This document shows, one piece after another, positions 10,490 through 20,714 of a stretch of 64,000 bases of DNA. The DNA lies in NCBI GenBank assembly GCA_003194525.1, contig NBIV01000013.1, positions 310,001 to 374,000 on the forward strand, given 5' to 3'. The first letter of the stretch is position 1, and every line of letters starts with the position of its first letter. Under the pieces are notes generated by a model. It did no database searches. It worked only from the letters and a program-made list of their open reading frames with translations, and had not been told where the DNA came from. The translations under genes and the position numbers were made by a program. The stretch is from Gracilariopsis chorda (Eukaryota; Rhodophyta; Florideophyceae; Gracilariales; Gracilariaceae).

Positions 10490-10782
10490 GTGTTGCAAAG
10501 ACTCCGAAGATGAGCCCTGGAGGCAGAACTAGAAAGAATTCGAGAAGCGATGCTTCACGGAAAAGCAGGAATAATGATTCTAATTCTGACCCGTCTCATT
10601 CGAGCAAAGTTCAAAAGGCCTCTAAGGGAAATGATACGCGTTCACCCAAAACGGTTTCCAACACGAATTTAAGCTCTTCAACTACTGATAGTCCGAAAAG
10701 GAAGCTGTCCATTAAGGGAATTAAGTCCCCAAAACAAAGCGCTTCGTTCCTTAAGAAGAACACAAGAACTAAGAATCCGTGA
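10453..10782 (+). other. possible C-terminal exon of PP4R1-like A (Ser/Lys-rich tail)
   Basis: An open frame of 109 codons that begins SRSRTSVDDASLSVAK and continues with repeated SPK/SPKR-like stretches, ending KNTRTKNP. Composition matches the basic, Ser-rich tail of the paralogue at 13124-15829. It overlaps the last 37 bases of the upstream ORF in another frame. It could be the true C-terminus after splicing or the relic of a frameshift. Confidence 0.4.
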
Positions 10783-13123
10783 ACAATTCCTGGTCTGTGG
10801 AAGAAGTATGGATTGAGTTTTACAATCTCAGCAAGCGCCTGTTTGTTTTCACTTTTCAACGTTTCTCTGCAGGAGGTGCATTACATGTAGAGTAAAGATG
10901 TAAGTGTATGTATGTATGGGTGTTGTAGGGCAGAATTGTTTTATGTCTTTGATGGAAAACATACTACTACAGAATACCAAATCATGGTTTGGGTTTTCAC
11001 GTTTGTGTGAAGTATGCATGTATGCATGTTTACGGGCGCACGCCATTAATTCCGAAAGCGTGGTAGGAACTCTTGTTGAAGAATTCCTCTCTCCGCAAGA
11101 TGGTTGTGTGACGGTACGCCGAGAGAGTAACAGTCCAACCCCGGCACATACGAACATGTTTACCAGGGATTTTTCTCCATTAAAGAATCTCAGTAGGAGG
11201 ATTATTCTAGAGAGAGAACAGCATCCGTAACTAATGTTCTTGTTGGGCACCTCTATCCTAGTTCCTGATGGATATCTTGATTTGAAAACGACAACCTTGT
11301 AACAGTTCCGAATAAGCTGTAGGTATTCTTTTGCAAAGAAACACTCTCTTTCTATAGAGGCCAGCTTTCAAATCGCTTGAGATGCTAGCCACCAAGAGAA
11401 ACCCAATCGCGAGTCCATTTCGCTTCACTCCGTATCGTGGGGAATACATGTACACCACAAGAAGGCGGACTTACATGTATACTTCCATAACGCTTGGTCC
11501 CTTGTCGGCGACAGAATTTGGTTGCAACATATACTATGTTTTGCTTCACTACCTTCTTAGCAGCCGGTCTTACGATATCTTATAAGCCTGAACCCCTACC
11601 GTAGTCTTGGAATTAGAGACGCGAGCTCATATAAACACACACACACATATATATAATCCTGCCACATGCACGTACATCTCTAGCCTAAACCGGATGTTTC
11701 GAAATACATTTCCTTGAAAGAGAGAAACGCGTTGAAAAATGTAGTTCTCTCGACACTTGCGACAAGATTCAATATAGCTCATGTCAAGTATGAAGAAGAC
11801 ACTGCGATGTTCAGGTGAACCCAAACAGTGAATAAAAATGTAATCAAACCAGATGTTAGTAATATGTGCCGACGCGTTTTCTTGGCCTGGTTCTCACAGA
11901 GGTCCTAGAACCAATTCGAGAGAGTCTCGCTTCGACAAGCCCACACCGCAATATCCCAAGTTTGAACCGGGTACGCACCCCTGCCAAGTCAGGTTGCTAC
12001 CTACGGTAGGTACCGTTGGTAACCTATCCAGCAGTCTATCCCTTACGGCCTGAAATGTAGACATACCAAAATGCGTCGCATCATTATTTGTTAGCAAGGT
12101 ACCGGCTAGTTCCGCTCAAGGCATATGCAGTTCCGCCCGTAGAGGTATGCCCATCTTCCGAAAGGCTACAAAACACTATCAAAAGTTACGCCGGACGAGG
12201 GCGCCAAATGGAGATGTGATTGGGTCTATTAGGGGACTTTAACCGTCGAATACTCTGCGCTATGCAGGAAGTAAATTAATGTACCCGTAAAAGAGAGAGA
12301 GAGGGAGAGCCGTCGAATAGATGATTAGCCTTCTACTTAGTAGTCTTCCTTTGCCCCGGAATTAGCGGCACGTGCCCGTAAACACCCACCCACACACATA
12401 AGAGATTGCAAACGGATTGCTTATTCTTTCTCTCTCTCTCTCTTTTACGAACACGCATACATTAACTTCTCGTAGCGCGGGGGTTTGCTAAGAACCCCAA
12501 CATCCTATAATACTTACTCCAATACCGTAACCTCGAACTACAAACGAGCAGTCGTGCTACACTCACTGGGCTACATATGATACGAAGAAAGTATTAGGTC
12601 CCGTAGGTGTTTTCAACCGCTGAAGCGTTTCGTTTCCGACGACTATCGCCTTCTTCTTTTAATGGATGGCAATCCGATTGCAGCTTCTCAGGAAGGATTG
12701 CAATTGTGATTGGAATCTGTTGTGGTAACTCCAATCCCCTCCCCTTCGATTGGTTCCACCCCTGATAACCTTCTATCATATGCTCTACAAAATGTAGCCT
12801 ACCATAACAGATTCCATACGAGGTTGTTCCACACCGTTGGCCTTCTACCCCTTGCACCTTTTCATTAGTAGTGTACAGATAGCCGCGAACGGAAACAGTG
12901 GACGTCCGATGTGCACAAAATTATTCTGACGAAAGATGCGATACAGTCGCCCTACACACTACGAATCACAAGGACTTAGAATAGACTTTTAACACTTGGG
13001 TAACGTCGGTGAGAAAATTACGGACTTAGTACTAATATGTGCAATTAGTCCCTCTGCAGAAACACTCCCGACTTCATTGAACTTTGCTGACGGTTAGAGT
13101 GATAGCCTCGTGGTGTCAGAAGA
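10783..13123. other. convergent intergenic region with simple repeats
   Basis: About 2.3 kb between two convergent genes with no supportable ORF. It holds a TGTATG-type repeat (about 10898-10920), a (CA)n(TA)n tract (11634-11656), a purine GA tract (12291-12308) and a TC tract (12429-12444). The last two are arms of an inverted-repeat element listed separately. Confidence 0.5.
12257..12478. repeat. MITE-like inverted-repeat element
   Basis: The two ends are imperfect inverted copies of about 45-50 bp. The left arm has GCGCTA (12257-12262), TTAATGTA and CGTAAAAGAGAGAGAGAG (12286-12303). The right arm reads the reverse complement of CGTAAAAGAGAGAGAGAG (ending 12449), TTAATGT and GCGCTA (12473-12478). 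The ~120-bp interior has no coding capacity. A clear target duplication was not found. Confidence 0.5.
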
Positions 13124-15829
13124 TCAAGTCCCGAAGCAACTCGAAAGCAGTTTGGAAAAGAAGCCGACCTTCTTATTATTAGGGTGTCCGTTGAGGGGGC
13201 GAGATGGCGAAGGTTGTCCAGAAGCTGTCTTTGAGTGCTGACGACCTTGGCGCACTTGTTTCTTTCCCGAGTCCTCTTCAGTACTAGAGGCACGAGGAAC
13301 ACTCTGGACTCGTTTATCCGCGATACGGGTGTTTTGAATATCTGCACCGGGAGGTCCGCTTTTCCGTGAGGTAGACACCGGTTCTTCGCGAATTGACTTC
13401 TTTTGCTGCGGTTGAGGCTGCGCGCTGTTAGAAGACCTGTTAAGCTGCTTAGGCTCATCCCGGAAAGAATTCGGGGCAGCCCTACCGCTTTTGACTTCAT
13501 ATATGCCGTGCTGTTCACCCGACCTTTGATGTACTTTTCTCTTCTTCTTGCTACGATGTACGTAGAATGCCGATTCAGCAACTTCTAAAGCTTTGTCCTT
13601 CTCTACTTCAATCGCAGAGGGGCGCTTTATGCTTGACAGGCTTCGAAGCAGCAGATATGCCTCTCGAGAAACCTCCGAATCCTTGTCTGAAGTTAGTCTA
13701 GACAAAGACTCCTGAAACTCTGGTAGCTCTTTCCATATCGGTGCCACATATCTGAAGAACCGAATCAACCTGAGACGCACGTTAGGAACGAGGTCACCGT
13801 ACATCGCCAATATATCATCCTTGAATAATTCGGTAAACAATCTTGACGAAAAGACTTCCTTGGCACATCCGGCTGCTTCAATGTATGCAAGTCGGGTCCA
13901 GTACACTTTTCCCTTTGCCCACTCTTGACGAAAATGCTTGAGTATGTGGTTTCGCTTTCGTGCGTCCGGAATATACCTCACGGTATAGACGAGTGCATGC
14001 ATCGCTGACTTACGGACCAAGAAAGTACTCTCACGTGCCATTTGAAACAAGAGCGGAGCAACATGCTCACAGAGCATCTCTTGCGGAACAAGATTGGCGG
14101 ATTTGCGGAGTTCATCAGCCAATAGTTTTTGAGTACGCCACGAATCAAATGACATCTGCTCCAATGCAGTGAACATTGGTTTCAAGCGACGCATTTCTTC
14201 TTCGTAGGGTTCAGACTTGCCCTGGGCTCGGGAAGATCCATTCTCATTCCGATTAGCCTTGTTGTTTTTCGTTGCACGCCCGGCGACCTCAGCCGCTTTA
14301 ATCTGGGCCATGGCTACGGCGTGATTTGCCTTCTCGCCAGGTGACAAGAGCAGGAGCAGCTCTGAGAAGTGTGCAAGCACCTTCATACGCACTTGTGGGT
14401 TTTCGTCCATGAAGAGACGATTTGTCGCTCGGATCACATCCCCTCGAAGAGGCCCATTTGCCAGCCTCTTGGCAATTTCGTGAATCCCTGCTGCAAGTGT
14501 TACTCTAGTCTCCACATCCGAGTCACCCGCTAGAGCTGGGATGACGCCATTCAAGTGCTCCACCCTCTCGTCGGCACACACGGTAACAACAGCAGGCATG
14601 TTAAACGCACACCAATGACGAACTGTTGGCCCATTACACGTAACCATCTGTCTAAGCGTGTTGAGAATCAAAGTCCACGATTCTTGCTCATTGTTAAGGA
14701 GGTGTGAAAGAGAGCACAAAAAGTGGCCGTACACTTCGGAAAATATCTCGAGGATGAGATAGGTATCATCATCAACATCCCTTAGATCAGAGGCTGCAAC
14801 GCGTCCCGCGGTGCTACACTCCTCTAAAAAAATAGGTTTCAAAAGGGCCTCATACAAGGGCGATGTGGTTTCCGGTCCACTGTGAGCTTGCGCAGACTTG
14901 GCCAACGAGCGCATGGCGGCAGCACGGACATTTGCGTTTGCATCTGAACTAAGCATTTTCAAAACGGGCCAGATACGTTGCTCCGCGGATGACATGGGCA
15001 AATTGGCTGCGAGAGAGGCCATGCTTTGGGCCATCATAGATCGAACAGAGTCATGTTCATCCTGTGCAAGCACGAGCGCAGTGTCTTCGAAGATGAGTTG
15101 AACCTCCTCACGGGACAGAGCTTGTTCGAAAGAGCCAATGACTCGCGCGGCGAGTCTTCGTTCGTGCGGTTTATTGGACATAGCCATGTCGACGGCGTCC
15201 GGCACAACGAGCTTGAGGACGTCATGGCGATGAAGCTGAGGGAGAATCATGGAAACGATTTCCGCGCATGAATCGAAAAGCTGAGGGGAGTCTGTCTTTG
15301 ATGCCATAAGTAAAGCAGCCCAAGCGATATGCTTTGCAATGTGATGCGGAACTTCTCGACTGACGACAAAATAAAGGGCTTCGGTGGCGGCTAGTTGAGC
15401 GTCCAAGCTCCATTCAATCGAATCTGTACAAATGCGCGGTACCATTACGCTGATACACTCTACCGGGCAGTGCTCAAGAAACTGCGGGAACTGAAAAAGT
15501 ACGGAAATGCGCTCCAGTTCATTGCCGTCGATGAGGACGAGTGTAGCGTTGGGAACGCTTGTGAGCACGTCATCATTTAACAAAACGACTTCGCCTCCAT
15601 CGTCGATTTGTTTGGAGCCGTAGTTGCCGGGGCCTGCCTTCTCGATGCTGGTGGGAACGAAATCCGGGAGTTGGTCGCTGCTGGAGAGGGAGGGCGGGGG
15701 GGTGGCGAGCAATGCTTTGTAGATGTGTTGATACTTTTGGCGGCGTTCGCTAAGAAGCTCTTGGTGAACGGTTGGAGGTTCGGGATACTGGTCATAAAAG
15801 ACTTGAAAGTGGTCGGGGGTGACGTCCAT
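13124..15829 (-). CDS. HEAT-repeat protein, PP4 regulatory subunit 1-like (copy B)
   Basis: A 901-residue single-exon ORF. About 60 N-terminal residues precede a helical HEAT array (blocks such as ERRLAARVIGSFEQALS, DSVRSMMAQSMASLAANLP, NANVRAAAMRSLAKSAQAH). The PP4R1-like centre is CNGPTVRHWCAFNMPAVV followed by DVETRVTLAAGIHEIAKRL and QVRMKVLAHFSELLLLL, and further HEATs run to about 730. A low-complexity acidic/basic insert lies at about 510-545. The last ~150 residues are Lys/Arg/Ser/Gln-rich and disordered, with nuclear-localisation-like KKKRK. Predicted to scaffold a PP4 or PP2A-like phosphatase. Convergent with paralogue copy A, about 2.3 kb away, and divergent from the membrane-protein gene at 16933. 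Confidence 0.8.
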   Translation of the reverse strand: MDVTPDHFQVFYDQYPEPPTVHQELLSERRQKYQHIYKALLATPPPSLSSSDQLPDFVPTSIEKAGPGNYGSKQIDDGGEVVLLNDDVLTSVPNATLVLIDGNELERISVLFQFPQFLEHCPVECISVMVPRICTDSIEWSLDAQLAATEALYFVVSREVPHHIAKHIAWAALLMASKTDSPQLFDSCAEIVSMILPQLHRHDVLKLVVPDAVDMAMSNKPHERRLAARVIGSFEQALSREEVQLIFEDTALVLAQDEHDSVRSMMAQSMASLAANLPMSSAEQRIWPVLKMLSSDANANVRAAAMRSLAKSAQAHSGPETTSPLYEALLKPIFLEECSTAGRVAASDLRDVDDDTYLILEIFSEVYGHFLCSLSHLLNNEQESWTLILNTLRQMVTCNGPTVRHWCAFNMPAVVTVCADERVEHLNGVIPALAGDSDVETRVTLAAGIHEIAKRLANGPLRGDVIRATNRLFMDENPQVRMKVLAHFSELLLLLSPGEKANHAVAMAQIKAAEVAGRATKNNKANRNENGSSRAQGKSEPYEEEMRRLKPMFTALEQMSFDSWRTQKLLADELRKSANLVPQEMLCEHVAPLLFQMARESTFLVRKSAMHALVYTVRYIPDARKRNHILKHFRQEWAKGKVYWTRLAYIEAAGCAKEVFSSRLFTELFKDDILAMYGDLVPNVRLRLIRFFRYVAPIWKELPEFQESLSRLTSDKDSEVSREAYLLLRSLSSIKRPSAIEVEKDKALEVAESAFYVHRSKKKRKVHQRSGEQHGIYEVKSGRAAPNSFRDEPKQLNRSSNSAQPQPQQKKSIREEPVSTSRKSGPPGADIQNTRIADKRVQSVPRASSTEEDSGKKQVRQGRQHSKTASGQPSPSRPLNGHPNNKKVGFFSKLLSSCFGT

Positions 15830-16932
15830 TGTGGGGTGGAAGGGGGGGTGTTATTTGGGGGCGGGGGAAGTTTGGGGAATGGTCATAGAAGGAAGAGGAA
15901 GGGGGGGGGGGGGACGAAAAGAAAGGGTGGGGGAGTTGTTGGGATGGAAGCGAAGGGCGTGAGGCAGAGTAGAGGGGGGGGGGGGAGGGGCAGACAGAGC
16001 ACTGGCTCGCATGGGGCGCTTCGTTGTGATCAGACTGGCGACGCAGCGCAGTTGGAAAACGGGGGGAAACCGATTTGGCGCCAGACGGCGATTGGTCGAG
16101 GCGTGTCAGCGACACGTGGCCGGCCCGCGCATGCGCGCGCAATGCATTGCTCTGCCGCCGCGCAGCCCACACAGCGCGCACACGTGGCCACGCGCTCGCG
16201 TGCTCCTCGCCTGCGGTTGGACCGCTGCGCAGACAACTCGTTGGCGCCGGCTTGCAGTTGGCGCGCAGCTGCTGGGCGTGTCGCGTTAAGTGCGGCGCTG
16301 TCATAAATCGTGGGGCACGCGAAGGAAACTCGATCTACCGTTGGTAAGATGCATGTAGAGAGCGCTTGGAAAGCAGTGTAAATTGCATCCATCTTGTGTA
16401 GCTCTACACTCCCGCGTACCTTCGGTAGAGTCAAAACTCCATCCCCCTCACTCTGTTCCACGGCACTTGTACCCCTGCGCCAGCCTGCGGTTCGCAGCCT
16501 TCAACTTCATTGGCACGCCACCCCATGCGCTATGCGTACCAAGCTCTTCAGCTTCACACGGCGTCCTTCAACGTAAAGCTGCTCAATTCTTCGTTCTTTA
16601 CCATCGATTCACCCGCCACCAAAGTTGTTTCCCACAAAACTTATTCCCCACAATTCTTCTCCACCGCATTCTTTCGCAACGTTCAATTTTCAATCACACA
16701 AACATGTTTCTACCCACAGTACAAAACATTGTTCCTCTTCTTTGTCGTCGTACTGTCAGTTGCCCTACACTCTCCACATCCACATATAACGCATAATATT
16801 CCTTGTCCTCCGTCTACACCCATCCCAATCTCTCACCCCCCCCTCCCCTCCCCCAACCCCAAGCTTTTCACTTCTTGCTTCCCCTCCCTGCTCCACAAAC
16901 GCTGAGCACATTGCATCTCCCCGCCACCCATC
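15830..16932. promoter_or_regulatory. divergent promoter region with G-runs and pyrimidine-rich leader
   Basis: Shared upstream region of PP4R1-like B (-) and the membrane protein (+). 15834-15990 is packed with runs of 4-13 G on the plus strand (for example near 15900-15913 and 15975-15985), a G-quadruplex-capable stretch next to the PP4R1-B start. 16110-16145 is an alternating purine/pyrimidine GC-rich tract. 16800-16930 is a C/T-rich stretch just 5' of the 16933 start codon, probably leader. Long ORFs across this region are compositional artefacts. Confidence 0.5.
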
Positions 16933-18525
16933 ATGTACTTCAAACAGCTTCCACCTTTCTCGTGCGCCCTTTTCCCCACACTTCTCACACTCCTTCTCTC
17001 ACTCTCGCTTGGCACGCTAACTTTGGCACAAACTTCAGCTGAGCAATGGCCAGACGCAGACGCCCAGAGAAACCAAACCCACAAAGCGTTCAATTTGTTT
17101 ACCATACTCCTAGCCGACGAGTATGAAGGCGTTGGCACTAAACTCAATCCTGATTACCACATCGTCTTCAAAGAAGGCACCGTTCACCCGCACTGGAAAC
17201 CCGTTTCAAATCAAACCAACTCCGTTTCCCAACCATCTCAGCTCCCCTTTCATCAAGATGAGTACGCCGACAGGACTTCGTTCGAATTCTCTTATGCATC
17301 TTTCGCATCTTACGAGATATTAAGTCCGCAGAGTACCTCATCCGATCCTTCAGTCGCACGTCCGAAAGTGATAGAGTTTTACGATGATGATAATGAGCAC
17401 TCAGGCTCGTTTACAATCGTTCATGATTGTCAAATAGATCCCAAAGCGCCTCGACTGCGGAATGTTACCATTTCCGTCGTCTTCCCGGTGGTAGATAGTC
17501 TATCTGCTGTTTTCTCGTTTCAGAAAACCTGTGGCCAGGGCGTCCATCAACTCCTAGACTTTGGATATTATGAAGACCCGAGCAATGGTCCGGGTCAGAA
17601 TCCCGCAGTTCAATTTACGCCGTCACAGCCACCTCTCGTCGTCGGCCCTCACATCACCAGTACAAAACTGTACCTGCGATTGTTACCACCCGCTTCTTCT
17701 CAAGAGTTTTTTCATATTACCGTTAACACTAGCAGTATGGGGCTGAATGCTGTCCCAAAGGGGCCCATTTTTGGTGGTGTCCTGAGGCAATCAGAGACAT
17801 CCTTCATTCATGTTCTGTACGAATGTCAGATCAAAGGCGTATCTAACGTTTCCATAAGCATTCCGCTGCTACCCTTTGAGAGTTTGCACGCTTCTTGGGT
17901 TAAAGATTGCGGTGGTGGCAGTGTTAAGGGTCTTACAATCGGAACTGAATCATGGGAACGCGGTGACGTTGTGAATAACGGCGTCACTTCCACTGAATGG
18001 GAGAAGGCACTGCACATCACTTCCAATGATGCTGAGGGCATCGTGCCTTCTGTTAATTCTTCAGTCCGTTTCAAAGACTTTTGGATCACGAATGAAGGAA
18101 ATTCTGTACATATAGATCCGGTTCTTGTGACAATTGAGAGATCTGACGTTGTCTCTGCGTTCACCAGCGCTACGAACGAGAGAGGGGCCGTTTCACAGGT
18201 TCAGAATGGCGGTGTCCTGGCGCATAATGATTTGCTTCGCCTTAGACTACGAACGATTTGCAAGAAGCGGGGAAGCTCGCTTATCGTCGTCACTATTCCC
18301 GTCAAATCTTTTAGAAACGTGGAATTCGGTTTACTCAAACACTGCAGGGCCCCACGACGGTACAAACATTCTGGGTTCCTTCGAACAGCTGAGAGCGTTG
18401 TTACCCTCGTAACACTCTTTATAGCGTTTTCGTTCTTGTATTGGTGGAGGTTGCACGTTTCTCGAAAACGCCATGATGATTCAAGTGATGTAGCTTCACT
18501 GAAGCATAATTATCGTCCAGTGTAA
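16933..18525 (+). CDS. predicted type I membrane protein with three related KxCG modules
   Basis: A 530-residue ORF whose family is not recognised. Residues 1-32 are a signal peptide (hydrophobic run LLTLLLSLSLGTLTLA). A large lumenal/extracellular part follows, with several N-glycosylation sequons (NQT, NVT, NTS, NVS, NSS), then one transmembrane helix at about 484-505 (VVTLVTLFIAFSFLYWW) and a 25-residue basic cytoplasmic tail. Internal comparison shows three modules of one pattern: [FL]-x-[IV]-x3-C, a short variable loop, V-x-[IV]-x2-P-[VL], then F/W-x2-K-x-C. The closing motifs are FQKTCGQG, WVKDCGGG and LLKHCRAP. Each module thus has a Cys pair that could form a disulfide. It ends 55 bp from the convergent CMC4 gene. 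A receptor, adhesion or secretory-pathway role is possible; no function is claimed. Confidence 0.8.
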   Translation: MYFKQLPPFSCALFPTLLTLLLSLSLGTLTLAQTSAEQWPDADAQRNQTHKAFNLFTILLADEYEGVGTKLNPDYHIVFKEGTVHPHWKPVSNQTNSVSQPSQLPFHQDEYADRTSFEFSYASFASYEILSPQSTSSDPSVARPKVIEFYDDDNEHSGSFTIVHDCQIDPKAPRLRNVTISVVFPVVDSLSAVFSFQKTCGQGVHQLLDFGYYEDPSNGPGQNPAVQFTPSQPPLVVGPHITSTKLYLRLLPPASSQEFFHITVNTSSMGLNAVPKGPIFGGVLRQSETSFIHVLYECQIKGVSNVSISIPLLPFESLHASWVKDCGGGSVKGLTIGTESWERGDVVNNGVTSTEWEKALHITSNDAEGIVPSVNSSVRFKDFWITNEGNSVHIDPVLVTIERSDVVSAFTSATNERGAVSQVQNGGVLAHNDLLRLRLRTICKKRGSSLIVVTIPVKSFRNVEFGLLKHCRAPRRYKHSGFLRTAESVVTLVTLFIAFSFLYWWRLHVSRKRHDDSSDVASLKHNYRPV

Positions 18526-18580
18526 TTCTGCTATCTACCCTTGTGAGTGAAGTTTCAGAGATGAAGGGGGCGACGACTAA

Positions 18581-18793
18581 TCATTTCGTGCGTTGTTCCT
18601 CTTCTGTTTGTGACATGCTGCTTAACTCATCCTGTACCTTCTTGAGGCACGCTTTCCACTTTTCGATTTCTTTGCGGCACTTTCTCTCATCGTAGCTCTT
18701 TCTTCTTAGACATTCTTGTATTGCACAAGCATACCGATGACAGATATTCTCTTCGTAGCTGAGCTGATCCTCGTTTTGACCTTCGTCCGACAT
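18581..18793 (-). CDS. CMC4: CMC4-like twin Cx9C mitochondrial protein
   Basis: A 70-residue ORF with a perfect twin Cx9C (CHCH) signature: Cys18-x9-Cys28 and Cys39-x9-Cys49, separated by 10 residues, plus an extra Cys23. The core CxxxACxIQxCLxxxSYxxxKC is the pattern of CMC4 (p8/MTCP1 neighbour) proteins. Family knowledge: imported into the intermembrane space by the Mia40/Erv1 relay and folded as a disulfide-linked helical hairpin. The acidic N-terminus and short charged tail are normal. It is convergent with the membrane-protein gene and is the last host gene before the transposon nest. Confidence 0.88.
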   Translation of the reverse strand: MSDEGQNEDQLSYEENICHRYACAIQECLRRKSYDERKCRKEIEKWKACLKKVQDELSSMSQTEEEQRTK

Positions 18794-19915
18794 TCCTCAA
18801 ATTCTGGGGAATATGCTGTACTACTAAACGTAAAGATAGCCAAGGGTAAGGGTATTTGTTTGCGTTTACAAGACAAACCACTTACCAGTTACGCTCCCGC
18901 CCGATCGTTGTGTACTGTGTTTCTGCACCCTGCCTTCGTTTTTTTTGCAACTTCTTAGAGCGCCTACTGTTGGGGCTATATCCAACTAGCCAAATAGCAA
19001 TATGCTCGGATTGCAAAGGCATGCAGGCCTACTGTGTAAAGGCTAAATATTGACTATGCGCGACGTGTAAGCCGTACATTGGATATTGGCGATGGAAGCA
19101 CCCTACTACTCGAATCGCTCGTACCAACCTCCAAACACCCAACCCCGTTCCCCCAATAGCTAGAGTCTATCCGCCCGGATGTAATGTTGCCAAATGATTA
19201 CTTTTTGAGGGTTTTGAACCTTTCATACACGCGTCAGGACTGGTGTTTTTGAATCAAAAGTACGTTTTTCATATCAAAAATCCCGGTTTTCTGAAGCTCT
19301 GTAGTAAACTAGTCATATTCTACAAGCACATCTCTATCAAACCATCTGTTTGTCTCATTTTTCTGTTTCTAACTTAGCATAAACAACAGAAGCTTAGAAT
19401 TCTTTCTATACAAAAACATGTTGCATAACTTATACAGACTACAAAAAGCATAAAACGATCAAAATAACTAAAATTAAACGTGAAATTGATTGTTTTGACC
19501 TCATATGAGATTAGCGGTCCGATAGACACTAGGCATGCTGAAATCAGACTGGGAACAGAATTACCGTTCAATGTCTGCCCAAAACATGTCGGCGTTCTGG
19601 TCAATAGAGTTTGCGGGAGCACGCAAGCCAGGCGCAAGCAAGCGCTAGATCCTCTTCAGGGCTAGATGTGGTGCTCTTTTCGACATGTTGACAGTTTTGC
19701 AGTGCTTCAAGAGAGTTGGTAGTGATTGCTGACGGCTTATCGGACGAAATAGTGGCACGGGAAAGCTTGTTTGGTGCATATGGCGTTTTTGGGAACTTCC
19801 GTGACGAAATGCCAAGTGGGATGGAGTGCTAGGTCCGAATATTTGGCTTTCGATGGTCAAATCACTATGTTTGTCGCCATATCCAGTGCAATACAAATAT
19901 GGACATAGCCATATG
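18794..19915. other. intergenic region with piggyBac-type terminal relic
   Basis: About 1.1 kb without a supported gene. It contains at 19496-19534 a copy of the palindrome-plus-GATAGACACTAG signature found at both ends of the piggyBac-like element, so at least part of it is old transposon debris. Confidence 0.45.
19496..19540. repeat. relic of piggyBac-like terminal sequence
   Basis: TGACCTCATATGAG followed by CGGTCCGATAGACACTAGGCATGC. The same arrangement occurs at 63827-63868 and, inverted, at 51281-51330. The partner end is not seen here, so it looks like a fragment or a short non-autonomous derivative. Confidence 0.55.
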
Positions 19916-20240
19916 TGTGAATTTGTGAATTTAAGGCGTACTTGCGTCAAATCTTTCATTCGAACTGGAGCTTTTAGACCTTTTCGGTAGTTAAAATAAT
20001 TTCATTTAGACTAGCTACTGAACCGTATCGAAATCTACTTGCACGAACAAGATAGACGAAGTAGAAGATTAGCAGTAAAGGGAAACACAGTGGTCCATTT
20101 CCGGCTGTGTACAGAGGCTGTTGTCAGCTTTGGTCTTCTAAGTCTATTCTATCCTCTAACGTTCTAGTATCCTACTACCGCTCAGAAACTACTGATTACG
20201 TATTGCGCTTACCGCCGTGCCAACGCAAAGAAGCTCGTCA
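19916..20240 (+). repeat. Ty1/copia-type LTR (5' copy)
   Basis: Begins TGTGAATTTGTGAATT and is similar over about 320 bp to the split repeat 46928-47204 plus 51100-51155 (shared GTACTTGCGTCAA, GAACAAGATAGACGAAGTAG, GCTCAGAA, GCCGTGCCAACGCAAAG). The 3' boundary is uncertain. Interpreted as the 5' LTR of the outer copia element whose RNase H lies at 35990-36604. Confidence 0.55.
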
Positions 20241-20297
20241 TTGAGCAGATCATAAATCCGGATTTGATTATTTTGTAGTACTACCAACATAACGAGC

Positions 20298-20714
20298 AGT
20301 TATACCGATGGGTATGCCGCGCACCGTTATGTTCTTCTTAAGCGCTTAGATAACTTCAACGCTCATGAATATATGTCGCACGCCGTTTCGGACCTTGCGA
20401 AGTACTTGTTAAACGTCTTTCGCGCGGATGACTCGCACGACTTACAGACCGTAGAATCCGACATCTAATCGTTTCTACCGGCACCAATTCTCGTCTTCAG
20501 CCGAGATACATTCCGTCACGGAGCTTATTCAATCATCTTACTGCATGATACTGCGCGGTTCTTCAATGCCTTTCAAATTTTGGACATTATTCTTAATGCC
20601 CTGTCACCGACTGATCTGGCAAGCAGAAGTCTTATAGCCTTCGTTTGGGTATCTGCCGCATATGGCAATGACCAGAACAAAGTTCTTGAGATGGTTGACG
20701 CGTACAAGAAAATT
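20298..20714 (+). pseudogene. degraded ORF after the copia 5' LTR (gag-like position)
   Basis: An open frame of about 139 codons with one internal TAA (20466-20468). Readable segments include LLKRLDNFNAHEYMSHAVSD and LIAFVWVSAAYGND. No start codon or named domain is recognised. Placement directly behind the copia-type LTR suggests the gag region of the outer element. It stops where the C-type LTR fragment appears to begin. Confidence 0.35.

Noticed and set aside
15608-16306. 232-codon plus-strand ORF and 170-codon minus-strand ORF over the PP4R1-B promoter
   Set aside because: G-run low complexity on both strands; antisense to or upstream of a real gene; no domain.
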